NCBI GenBank assembly: GCA_020059765.1
Contig: JAGVBM010000313.1
Coordinates: forward strand, 1-5,693
Source: Bacillota bacterium
GTDB lineage: Bacteria > Bacillota > Bacilli > Tumebacillales > Effusibacillaceae
Reading direction: 5' to 3'
DNA length: 5,693 nucleotides
Shown here: positions 1-5,373 of the stretch, one piece after another
How the letters are laid out: the number at the start of each line of letters is the position of its first letter
Position numbering within the stretch: the first letter of the stretch is position 1
Program-made: the position numbers and the translations under genes
The notes under the pieces: generated by a model
Database searches by the model: none
Told to the model about the DNA's origin: nothing
What the model saw: only the letters and a program-made list of their open reading frames with translations

Positions 1-804
1 AAAATTGCGAACTATCCCGGTGTTCATGAGGAACTGACCGGTTCCGAACTGGTGGACCGGATTCGTCGGCAGGCGAAAGAATTTGGTGCGACGTTCGTGC
101 GCACAACGATACTCTCCACTCGACTGTTCGGTGAAATCAAAGCGCTGCAAACACCGGAAGGAACGATCAAAGCAAAGACCGTCTTTATCGCAGTCGGTGC
201 ACGCGGCAACAACAAAAAGCTGAAAGGCGAAGAAGAGTTTACCGGGCGCGGTGTCAGTTACTGTTCCACATGTGACGGCGCATTTTTCCAGAACAAAGTT
301 GTCGGCGTCTCGGGTGATAATGAAGAAGCGTTGATGGAAGCGATCGCCTTGGCGAAGTTTGCGAAACGAGTACTTTTCTTTATTCCTACAAAAAAACTGC
401 AAGGTGACGCTGACATTTCACTGATTGATGCCTACGAGAACATTGAAGTATTGTGGCAGCACCGTGTCCGTGAAGTGGCTGGAAGCGGCAAGTTTGAAGG
501 TGTTTTGGTTCAGAAACCGGATGGGGAGCAGTTGGTGTACGAATTGGACGGCGTGTTTTTCTACATGGTCGGCAATAAGCCAAATACCGATTTTCTTGCT
601 GATGAAGTGAAACGGGATGCGGACGGGTATATTGAAGTCGATGAATACTTGAGAACCAATGTGGAGGGCGTATTTGCCGGCGGAGACGCCCGACGGACTC
701 CCGTCAAGCAAGCCGTTGTTGCAGCTGGTGACGGTGCGATTGTTGCCATGGGAGCAGATGCGTACCTTAACAAACGGAACAAGCTGGTGCCGCAATACAG
801 TTAA
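1..804 (+). CDS. Thioredoxin reductase-like FAD-dependent oxidoreductase (5' partial; NADPH site degenerate)
   Basis: The frame is open from the left edge, so the N-terminal FAD-binding segment is missing; 267 residues are visible. The fragment starts in the family's NYPG region. It keeps the redox-active disulfide in YCSTCDGAFF (cysteines at visible residues 88 and 91), the GNKPNT segment (191-196) and the C-terminal FAD motif GVFAGGDAR with AAGDGA (223-246). These place it in the low-molecular-weight thioredoxin reductase family, which passes electrons from a flavin to a disulfide in the cytoplasm. Two signatures of NADPH-using members are absent: the usual GGGDSA position reads GDNEEA (105-110), and the HRRxxxR position reads PTKKLQG (129-135). 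The electron donor is therefore uncertain. Similar losses are known in ferredoxin- or flavin-linked relatives such as clostridial FFTR, and a different donor here is inference. It could be annotated trxB, but that would overstate what is shown. It ends at TAA, convergent with the next gene. Confidence 0.88.
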   Translation, partial: KIANYPGVHEELTGSELVDRIRRQAKEFGATFVRTTILSTRLFGEIKALQTPEGTIKAKTVFIAVGARGNNKKLKGEEEFTGRGVSYCSTCDGAFFQNKVVGVSGDNEEALMEAIALAKFAKRVLFFIPTKKLQGDADISLIDAYENIEVLWQHRVREVAGSGKFEGVLVQKPDGEQLVYELDGVFFYMVGNKPNTDFLADEVKRDADGYIEVDEYLRTNVEGVFAGGDARRTPVKQAVVAAGDGAIVAMGADAYLNKRNKLVPQYS

Positions 805-808
805 TGGT

Positions 809-863
809 CAAAAAGCCATTCCTTCCAATCGACAATGGTTTCAGGGTTGGGGAATGGCTGTTT
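809..863 (-). terminator. Shared intrinsic terminator between convergent genes
   Basis: An inverted repeat pairs AGCCATTCC (814-822) with GGAATGGCT (851-859), and extends outward to 810/863 with one mismatch. Read on the minus strand, the stem is followed directly by five T (complement of 810-814), and it begins about 4 nt after the stop codon of the transglycosylase, so it is a good rho-independent terminator for that gene. On the plus strand the stem is followed only by GTTT, so it may end the flavoprotein transcript less efficiently. The loop is long (28 nt) but holds an inner CCAA/TTGG pairing. Confidence 0.72.
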
Positions 864-866
864 CCA

Positions 867-1529
867 TCAAGCTTGGTTACGATAATGATGCAGCACATTG
901 GCCACGTAGTTTCGTGTTTCCGAAAAAGGCGGAATACCAGCGTATTCGTCCACATTGCCCGGTCCGGCGTTATAAGCGGCTAGGGCAAGTGCAGGGTTTC
1001 CATTATACCGGTCGAGCATTTGTTTCAGATAACGGGTGCCTGCGTCAATATTTTCAGCCGGGTCATAGGCATTGCGAACCCCCAATTGCCGGGCTGTGGA
1101 CGGCATCAACTGCATGAGCCCCATGGCACCCGCTTGTGAGGTTGCGGTTACATGAAAATTGGATTCCTGCCGAATGACGGCCCGAATCAGACCCGGATCT
1201 ACTCCGTGTTTTTCGGCTGCTTGGCGGATCAAGTCATCCAGCGCTTGCTCACTTGGAGCGGGTTGGAAACCATGTACAGACTGGCGGGCAAAGGGCATTT
1301 TCTGCAGCACTGTGGAAGAGTGTATGTAAGTCTGCTCAGGCGGAGCGGATCGTAACAATCCAAGAGTCTTCCCGTTCGCATCGGCTTGCGTGGAAACGTT
1401 CGCCTGTGCAAGCAAAGTGTTGAGATATTCGCGAAACAGTTCGGTCGGGGCAGTTCGTTCCCCGGAGAACAATGGCATGGAATGAGTGGCCTGCATTCGC
1501 AGCAGGGTTCCTAACAGTTTGGAATCCAT
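867..1529 (-). CDS. Lytic transglycosylase, SLT-domain (soluble-type, no signal peptide seen)
   Basis: A 220-residue protein. The C-terminal half is an SLT (goose-lysozyme-like) domain, about residues 95-218. The catalytic glutamate lies in IRQESNF (E122), followed by GAMGLMQLMPSTA (134-146) and AYNAGPGNV (185-193), the three signatures of family-1 lytic transglycosylases that cleave peptidoglycan glycan strands to anhydromuramyl products. The first 90 residues are low in recognisable features. The N-terminus (MDSKLLGTLLRMQ) has no Lys/Arg plus long hydrophobic stretch, so no classical signal peptide is visible. This resembles B. subtilis CwlQ (YjbJ), which has the same small layout. The start is ambiguous: GGAGG at 1540-1544 lies 10 nt before the ATG used here and 7 nt before an adjacent in-frame TTG at 1532, which would add one residue. 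The gene is monocistronic, divergent from the DUF502 gene. Confidence 0.9.
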   Translation of the reverse strand: MDSKLLGTLLRMQATHSMPLFSGERTAPTELFREYLNTLLAQANVSTQADANGKTLGLLRSAPPEQTYIHSSTVLQKMPFARQSVHGFQPAPSEQALDDLIRQAAEKHGVDPGLIRAVIRQESNFHVTATSQAGAMGLMQLMPSTARQLGVRNAYDPAENIDAGTRYLKQMLDRYNGNPALALAAYNAGPGNVDEYAGIPPFSETRNYVANVLHHYRNQA

Positions 1530-1569
1530 CAATTTCTGACCTCCAGATTTATGACCATCAGCGAATGAC

Positions 1570-1616
1570 GTTTACAATTACAGTTTACTAGAAGACCTGA
1601 CAAAAGGTAAACTGTA
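1570..1616. promoter_or_regulatory. GTTTAC inverted and direct repeats in divergent promoter region
   Basis: The 120-nt space between the divergent transglycosylase and DUF502 genes holds a perfect 10-bp inverted repeat, TACAGTTTAC (1579-1588) and GTAAACTGTA (1607-1616), with an 18-nt gap. A third GTTTAC copy at 1570-1575 is a direct repeat 13 nt upstream. The layout suits an operator for divergent promoters, but no convincing -35/-10 pair was found on either strand. A minus-strand TTGTCA (1603-1598) with TGTAAT (1582-1577) is spaced only 15 nt. No regulator family is assigned. Confidence 0.35.
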
Positions 1617-1639
1617 TATCGTCATAGGACTTTGGACGG

Positions 1640-1645
1640 AGGAGG
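1640..1645 (+). promoter_or_regulatory. Ribosome binding site that fixes the DUF502 start
   Basis: AGGAGG lies 7 nt before ATG 1653. A longer frame from TTG 1632 would place this site inside the coding region and add a glycine-rich MDGGGGS leader that is just the translated Shine-Dalgarno, so ATG 1653 is preferred. Confidence 0.85.
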
Positions 1646-1652
1646 CGGATCG

Positions 1653-2264
1653 ATGAAGAGTTTGACCAAATATTTTGTAAACGGCATCATAACAATTGTT
1701 CCCATAGGTCTTGTTCTCTATGTGGTGTTCCAGGTATTCGGTTTTTTGGACGGACTGTTGGGGAAATACCTGAAAGCGCAGCTGGAAGAACAGTACATTC
1801 CCTACATCCCGGGAATCGGTCTGTTGTTCAGTATCGTACTGATTACCGCAACAGGTTGGCTGGCTACCCAGTATGTTTCCAAATCGCTGCTCGAACTGGT
1901 GGATCGGCTGTTAAACCGAATCCCGGTCGTCAAGAGCTTGTATTCGATTCTCAAAGAAACCATTCAATCCTTTTTCGGGGAAAAACGTTCCTTTTCGAAA
2001 GTGGCTTTGATTCGGATTCCCGGTACCTCGATGCGCGTCATGGGGTTTATTACAAGTGAAGAGATGGGAAAACTGACTGACAAACTGCACAATCATACGG
2101 TAATTTATATTCCGCAATCCTTTCAGATGGCGGGCATGACGGTGATCGTGCCGAAAGAAGACGTGGAAATTATTGACATTTCTACGGAAGAAGCGATGCG
2201 ATTTATTCTTTCAGCAGGAGTGAGCGGAAACGATGGAGCCCAAGCAACTGCATCCGCGACGTGA
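1653..2264 (+). CDS. DUF502 family integral membrane protein
   Basis: A 203-residue membrane protein matching the DUF502 family, whose biochemical role is unknown. Family landmarks are visible in order: a first membrane segment at about 8-30 with the NGIITIVPIG opening, a second at about 54-76 starting with PGIGLL, then LLNRIPVVKSLYS (86-98), the conserved cytoplasmic motif after the second helix. A soluble beta-rich tail follows, with VALIRIP (117-123), GFIT (131-134), VIYIPQS (150-156) and VIVPKEDV (164-171). The length is usual for the family. The start is set by AGGAGG 7 nt upstream. The last 32 nt overlap the start of the antiporter gene, so the two are probably transcribed together and translationally coupled. 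That suggests a membrane or ion-homeostasis setting, but no function can be given. Confidence 0.9.
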   Translation: MKSLTKYFVNGIITIVPIGLVLYVVFQVFGFLDGLLGKYLKAQLEEQYIPYIPGIGLLFSIVLITATGWLATQYVSKSLLELVDRLLNRIPVVKSLYSILKETIQSFFGEKRSFSKVALIRIPGTSMRVMGFITSEEMGKLTDKLHNHTVIYIPQSFQMAGMTVIVPKEDVEIIDISTEEAMRFILSAGVSGNDGAQATASAT

Positions 2265-3636
2265 TATCTCAATTGGGTTGTCCGCGCTGCCATTTCTGAT
2301 CACGGGGGTTGCATTATTTTTCTCGCTGTTTATGTGGGATTTGCCGATTTATGGGGCTTTGCTCGCGGGTTGGGGGAGCGGATTTCTCATAGCGGTCATA
2401 CATGGTTTTTCTTGGCGCCACCTCTTGCGGGCAAGTTATGATGGGATGAAAAGCACCTTTATTGTTGTGACTATATTGCTTCTGATCGGCGGTGTAATTG
2501 CGATTTGGATGGCGAGCGGGGCGATTGCCGGGTTGATTGTATACGGAATTGAAATCGTAACACCCCAACTGCTGGTCGTCAGCGCCTTTTTATTGACTTT
2601 TGTGATGTCGATGCTGTTGGGGACTTCCGTCGGAACCCTGTCGACGATGGGAATTGCACTGACCGGGATGGCGCATGTGTTCGGCATCCCCGGCGGCCTG
2701 ATCGGGGGAGCATTGATCTCCGGCGCGATGGTGGGGGATCGAACATCCCCATTATCAGGCACGGTATATTTGTTATCGTCCACCATCGGCACAAAGGTGG
2801 AGAAAACCATCCCCCGACTTATCAGGTCGGGTCTTCCGGTATTTGTTATCTCCTTGATTCTCTATCTGGGATTGGGATTCCGGGCGATAGACGAACGGGC
2901 TGCCGCGGCAGGAAGCGTCGCAGCGGTTGAAGGTTTGCGACTGGCTTTTCAACTGCCCTGGTGGGTATTGCTGCCGCCGGTATTGGTGCTGATTCTTGCC
3001 TTTTTACGGGTACCGATCCGAACCAACCTGCTGTTGGGAATCCTGATGGGAAGTTTTCTGACCTATTTCTTGCAGGAACGCGGCTGGGAGGAGATTGGAC
3101 AAATCCTGCTGCGGGGCTATTACATCGAATCCTCTGACGGCAGGATACTGCTGCAAGGCGGCGGGATATTGAAGATGCTCGGCGTCATCTGGATCATCCT
3201 GTTTGCGGGTGCATTAAACGGGATTATGGAAACTTCGGGCATGATGCTCAGGCTGATCGGCGGGTTGCTGGACCGAATCAAGCGGGAAGGCAGCTTATTG
3301 ATGGCGACAGTGTTGATTTCCATTACGGCCGGATTGATTTTTTGCAACCAAGCGCTGATGGTCATCATCCCAGGGCGGATGCTGCAGCCGAAATACCAGG
3401 AATTGGGTTTGGATCGAATGGAATTGGGACGGACCCTGTCCGATTCGGGGGTTGTTTTTTCCGCCCTGATTCCCTGGAATCTCCACGCCATCCTCAGTTC
3501 AACCGCGATGGGGATTGATACGGCCACCTACTGGCCCTATGCATTCTTTTTATGGATGCTGCCGCTTTTTGCAATCATGCGGGGTATTTGGCGGAATTTG
3601 GCAGCGAAACGAACGCATGTCGTTACCCATTCTTGA
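2233..3636 (+). CDS. nhaC: NhaC-family Na+/H+ antiporter (possibly MleN-like)
   Basis: A 467-residue, very hydrophobic protein with roughly ten to twelve membrane segments. NhaC-type signatures appear twice, as expected from the family's internal repeat. In the first half are GTSVGTLSTMG (130-140) and SGAMVGDRTSPLSGT (163-177). In the second half are FCNQALMVIIPGR (370-382) and RTLSDSGVVFSALIPWN (400-416), the typical SD/EDSG...LIPWN motif. Members of this family exchange cytoplasmic Na+ for H+. Relatives such as B. subtilis MleN couple this to malate/lactate exchange and others have been linked to amino acids, so the substrate is not certain. The ATG is the first start after an in-frame stop at 2221-2223. 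The best Shine-Dalgarno, AGGAG at 2216-2220, is 12 nt away, which is long and consistent with dependence on translation of the overlapping upstream gene. The length is normal and nothing looks broken. Confidence 0.85.
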   Translation: MEPKQLHPRRDISIGLSALPFLITGVALFFSLFMWDLPIYGALLAGWGSGFLIAVIHGFSWRHLLRASYDGMKSTFIVVTILLLIGGVIAIWMASGAIAGLIVYGIEIVTPQLLVVSAFLLTFVMSMLLGTSVGTLSTMGIALTGMAHVFGIPGGLIGGALISGAMVGDRTSPLSGTVYLLSSTIGTKVEKTIPRLIRSGLPVFVISLILYLGLGFRAIDERAAAAGSVAAVEGLRLAFQLPWWVLLPPVLVLILAFLRVPIRTNLLLGILMGSFLTYFLQERGWEEIGQILLRGYYIESSDGRILLQGGGILKMLGVIWIILFAGALNGIMETSGMMLRLIGGLLDRIKREGSLLMATVLISITAGLIFCNQALMVIIPGRMLQPKYQELGLDRMELGRTLSDSGVVFSALIPWNLHAILSSTAMGIDTATYWPYAFFLWMLPLFAIMRGIWRNLAAKRTHVVTHS

Positions 3637-3639
3637 TTA

Positions 3640-3665
3640 GACTTTGTGTAAAAGGTCACAAAGTC
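3640..3665. promoter_or_regulatory. Perfect 9-bp palindrome resembling an Fnr/CRP or Rex site
   Basis: GACTTTGTG (3640-3648) and CACAAAGTC (3657-3665) form a perfect inverted repeat with an 8-nt gap, 3 nt after the antiporter stop. No T-run follows on either strand, so it is a poor intrinsic terminator. The core matches TGTGA-N6-TCACA (Fnr/CRP type) at 9 of 10 positions and the Rex consensus TTGTGAA-N4-TTCACAA at 12 of 14. It may be a protein-binding site upstream of perR or simply a transcript-end hairpin. Confidence 0.35.
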
Positions 3666-3670
3666 GACAC

Positions 3671-3709
3671 GAATCCGGTCTGGCGCCTTATCGGGTTCAA
3701 TCGCATTTT
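3671..3709 (+). terminator. Weak candidate terminator after the antiporter
   Basis: GAATCCGGT (3671-3679) can pair with ATCGGGTTC (3690-3698), allowing two G-U pairs, with a 10-nt loop. A short T-run (3706-3709) follows after 7 nt. The geometry is imperfect, so this is only a candidate end for the DUF502-antiporter transcript. Confidence 0.3.
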
Positions 3710-3763
3710 CCTAGTAAAATCAAGCTTTTTCGAAGTGGACTAGGTCGTTGACATTTTTGTGAC

Positions 3764-3783
3764 ATGTTTGACATTGCAAACAT
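3764..3783. promoter_or_regulatory. Palindrome over the perR -35 element
   Basis: ATGTTTG (3764-3770) and CAAACAT (3777-3783) form a perfect 7-bp inverted repeat around ACATTG. It covers the -35 hexamer of the perR promoter, the right place for a repressor to act. It does not look like a PerR box, and no regulator is assigned. Confidence 0.35.
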
Positions 3784-3797
3784 AAAAAGATTAGAAT
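3768..3797 (+). promoter_or_regulatory. Sigma-A type promoter of perR
   Basis: A perfect TTGACA (3768-3773) is followed after 18 nt by TAGAAT (3792-3797), five of six matches to TATAAT, in an AT-rich tract about 37 nt before the start codon. A second TTGACA at 3748-3753 lacks a well-placed -10. Confidence 0.7.
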
Positions 3798-3805
3798 TAT
3801 ATTAG
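3791..3805 (+). promoter_or_regulatory. Candidate PerR box overlapping the perR -10
   Basis: The 15-mer TTAGAATTATATTAG matches the Bacillus PerR box TTATAATnATTATAA at 10 of 14 defined positions and covers the -10 element. PerR of B. subtilis represses its own gene through such a box, so autoregulation is a reasonable inference. The match is imperfect in an AT-rich stretch, where chance matches are easy, and an alternative register starting a few bases downstream scores the same. Confidence 0.4.
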
Positions 3806-3821
3806 ATATTAATTTAAGGGC

Positions 3822-3827
3822 AGGTGA
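3822..3827 (+). promoter_or_regulatory. Ribosome binding site favouring the GTG start of perR
   Basis: AGGTGA ends 6 nt before GTG 3834 but 15 nt before the in-frame ATG 3843, so the GTG is the better start. The GTG also gives exactly the residue numbering of B. subtilis PerR. Confidence 0.65.
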
Positions 3828-3833
3828 AGACGA

Positions 3834-4295
3834 GTGCGACGCATGGGATTTGAACAAACAATTTCAGAACTGCGTTCAAATGGCGTTCGACTCACTCCGC
3901 AAAGGCAATGGATTCTAAGATACCTGAAAGACACGCACATCCATCCGACTGCGGAACAGGTTCATCAGGAAGTATCCAAAGCGCTGGGCGGCATCTCGTT
4001 AGCCACCGTCTATAACACCCTGCATACATTGACCAAACTGGGAGTCATTCGGGAGTTGTCATACGGGGATGGGTCAAGTCGTTTCGACGGAAATGAAACG
4101 GAACACGCACATCTGGTTTGCGAAAACTGCGGCGTGGTAGGAGATGTGGATGCGCCGGACATTTCGAACATCGTTCCGGAAAGCATTGTGAAACTGGGCT
4201 TCAATGTACATTCGTATCGTCTGGAATACTACGGGTTGTGCAAAGACTGTCAGGTTTCCGGACATCAACATCAAACCCGTACTATTGAAAATTGA
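3834..4295 (+). CDS. perR: Peroxide-responsive transcriptional repressor PerR (Fur family)
   Basis: A 153-residue Fur-family regulator. The N-terminal winged-helix DNA-binding domain (about 1-85) includes GVRLTPQR (17-24), the HPTA segment (37-40) and recognition helix SLATVYNTL (55-63). The C-terminal metal-binding dimerisation domain follows. All residues that define the PerR regulatory iron/manganese site sit at the same numbers as in B. subtilis PerR: H37, D85, H91, H93 and D104. H37 and H91 are those oxidised when iron-loaded PerR meets hydrogen peroxide. The structural zinc site is complete: C96/C99 and C136/C139. Asp at position 85 in RFD supports PerR over Fur or Zur. By family knowledge it represses peroxide-defence genes (catalase, Dps/MrgA, haem and iron genes). 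It starts with GTG, is monocistronic, and is probably self-regulated through an AT-rich box at its promoter. The C-terminus has a short His/Gln-rich tail (HQHQ). Confidence 0.9.
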   Translation: MRRMGFEQTISELRSNGVRLTPQRQWILRYLKDTHIHPTAEQVHQEVSKALGGISLATVYNTLHTLTKLGVIRELSYGDGSSRFDGNETEHAHLVCENCGVVGDVDAPDISNIVPESIVKLGFNVHSYRLEYYGLCKDCQVSGHQHQTRTIEN

Positions 4296-4333
4296 CGGAC
4301 TGAAATCATCAGTGCAAAAAATACTCACCTGAG

Positions 4334-4362
4334 AGACGTGTTGATTCTAACACGTCTTTTTT
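4334..4362 (+). terminator. Rho-independent terminator of perR
   Basis: A perfect 9-bp stem, AGACGTGTT (4334-4342) with AACACGTCT (4349-4357), a 6-nt loop and a run of six T (4357-4362), beginning 38 nt after the perR stop. An outer pairing of GTGCAAA (4312-4318) with TTTGCAC (4364-4370) brackets it. Confidence 0.93.
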
Positions 4363-4420
4363 ATTTGCACCGAAGATGGATGCAATCGTCGGTCAGGAGT
4401 CATGACGTACATCGAGCGGG

Positions 4421-4465
4421 AAAATAGCAAAGTCGCTTGCGGAACAATCATCCCGAAGCGACTTT
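4421..4465 (-). terminator. Terminator of the cotJ operon
   Basis: A perfect 10-bp inverted repeat, AAAGTCGCTT (4429-4438) with AAGCGACTTT (4456-4465), can extend inward by CGG/CCG with one bulged G. On the minus strand the stem ends in TTT and is followed by GCTATTTT, a modest U-rich trailer, 43 nt after the cotJC stop. It faces the perR terminator, so the two convergent units are insulated from both sides. Confidence 0.7.
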
Positions 4466-4508
4466 CTTGCCGCCCCACTCTCTTTGGAGCGCGAAGAGGG
4501 GGGGATTC

Positions 4509-5078
4509 TCAGAAGATCTTTATCCGTTCCTGCTCTTCTTTCAGCATTTCGACCGCTTCCCGGAAACGTTGTGAATGGACAACCTCCCGTTCACGCAAAA
4601 ACTTGAGTCCGTCTTGCAGATCGGGATCGTCGGTCATGTCGATCAGCCATTGATAGGTCGCACGGGCTTTCTCTTCCGCCGCGATGTCTTCGTACAGGTC
4701 GGCAATCGGATCTCCTTTTGCCTGGATATAAGTGGCGGTAAACGGATTCCCTGCCGCACTTTGGTAAAACAGGGCGCGGTCGTGGTTTGCGTAATGATCG
4801 CCAAGACCTGCGGCTATTAATTGTTCGGGAGTGGCATCTTTCGTCAGTTTATATACCATGGTGGCAATCATTTCCAAATGGGCGAATTCTTCAGTTCCGA
4901 TATCTGTCAACAATCCGATCACTTTATCGGGAATGGTATAGCGCTGGTTCAAATAGCGAAGGGCGGCCGCCAGCTCTCCGTCAGCCCCGCCGTATTGCTC
5001 GATTAAAAACTTGGCCATCCGGGGGTCGCATTTGCCGACCCGGACAGGGTACTGCAATTTTTTCTCGTAAATCCACAC
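4509..5078 (-). CDS. cotJC: Spore coat protein CotJC, manganese catalase family
   Basis: A 189-residue protein, the usual length for CotJC, opening with the conserved MWIYEKKLQYPV. It has the ferritin-like four-helix fold of manganese catalases, which disproportionate hydrogen peroxide at a dimanganese centre. The expected ligands are visible: E35 (DGELAAALRYL), E64 and H67 (GTEEFAHLE), E135 (IAAEEKAR) and H168 (REVVHSQRF). The E135-H168 spacing of 33 equals that of the Lactobacillus plantarum enzyme (E148-H181). It is therefore probably catalytically competent, though this is inferred from motifs. In B. subtilis the CotJ proteins are made in the mother cell and enter the coat. The start is GTG, with AAGGAGG 10 nt upstream, a slightly long spacing. 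It is the last gene of cotJABC, 34 nt after cotJB. Confidence 0.95.
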   Translation of the reverse strand: MWIYEKKLQYPVRVGKCDPRMAKFLIEQYGGADGELAAALRYLNQRYTIPDKVIGLLTDIGTEEFAHLEMIATMVYKLTKDATPEQLIAAGLGDHYANHDRALFYQSAAGNPFTATYIQAKGDPIADLYEDIAAEEKARATYQWLIDMTDDPDLQDGLKFLREREVVHSQRFREAVEMLKEEQERIKIF

Positions 5079-5088
5079 GGTTTGTCAA

Positions 5089-5095
5089 CCTCCTT
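5089..5095 (-). promoter_or_regulatory. Ribosome binding site of cotJC
   Basis: On the minus strand AAGGAGG precedes GTG 5078 by 10 nt. There is no other in-frame start nearby, and the conserved MW(I/V)YEKK opening of CotJC supports the GTG. Confidence 0.75.
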
Positions 5096-5112
5096 ACCGG
5101 AATGTCAGATTG

Positions 5113-5373
5113 TTACACTTGCCAAGGCCAGGGGGATTCGGACCAATCCCAAGGATATTTGGAATAGCTTTGCCCGTATTGCAGCAGCGGGCCGAATTTT
5201 GCTTCGAATTCCGCTTTTATCAGGGCACGCTGCTGACTGACCTGGTTAAATTGTTCGATCGCGTGCAAATCTTCCGGATGGGTATCGAGATAGAGCGTCA
5301 GCTCTATGAGTACAAAGTCAAGGGATTGCAGTTGTTCGAGCATTTGGTAATAGGATTCGGGCATCGGCTTCAT
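5113..5373 (-). CDS. cotJB: Spore coat protein CotJB
   Basis: An 86-residue CotJB protein. Recognisable segments are the opening MKPMPESYYQMLEQLQ, the family core FVLIELTLYLDTHPEDL (20-36), EFEAKFGPL and the Trp/Pro-rich end YPWDWSESPWPWQV. It is required with CotJA and CotJC for the CotJ coat component in B. subtilis; it has no known enzymatic activity. The start is chosen because its ATG shares an ATGA with the cotJA stop (4-nt overlap), the classic sign of translational coupling. AAGGAG lies 12 nt upstream inside cotJA. A frame extending 19 residues further upstream exists but would run through the cotJA tail and does not resemble the family. The middle gene of the operon. Confidence 0.93.
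   Translation of the reverse strand: MKPMPESYYQMLEQLQSLDFVLIELTLYLDTHPEDLHAIEQFNQVSQQRALIKAEFEAKFGPLLQYGQSYSKYPWDWSESPWPWQV

Noticed and set aside
418..795. Minus-strand open frame antisense to the flavoprotein
   Set aside because: It mirrors a strongly conserved coding region and has no ribosome site or recognisable domain.
659..1117. Plus-strand open frame overlapping the flavoprotein tail and the transglycosylase antisense
   Set aside because: It lies in the wrong frame over the conserved flavoprotein C-terminus and antisense to the SLT domain. It has no ribosome site and no family-like sequence.
2436..2810. Minus-strand open frames inside the antiporter gene (also 2314-2568, 2579-2794 and 3120-3527)
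   Set aside because: They are antisense shadows of a membrane-protein gene with clear NhaC motifs.
3666..3712. Resemblance of CGGGTTCAATCG to a tRNA T-arm
   Set aside because: No acceptor, D or anticodon stem can be built around it, so it is not a tRNA or a convincing tRNA fragment.
3710..3744. CCTAGT/ACTAGG inverted repeat as a terminator
   Set aside because: The stem is only 6 bp with a 23-nt gap and no adjacent T-run, and could easily occur by chance.
3834..4295. Annotation as Fur or Zur instead of PerR
   Set aside because: H37, D85, H91, H93, D104 and the four zinc cysteines align position for position with B. subtilis PerR, and the Asp at 85 is a PerR hallmark.
4473..4504. Imperfect C-rich/G-rich pairing around the seven-G run after the cotJC stop
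   Set aside because: There are two mismatches in 11 bp and no U-tract; the 4429-4465 hairpin explains termination better.
4402..4653. Plus-strand frame starting at ATG 4402 after AGGAG
   Set aside because: AGGAG is only 2 nt from the ATG, the frame runs through the cotJ terminator hairpin and antisense to cotJC, and the product is Arg/Ser-rich with no family resemblance.
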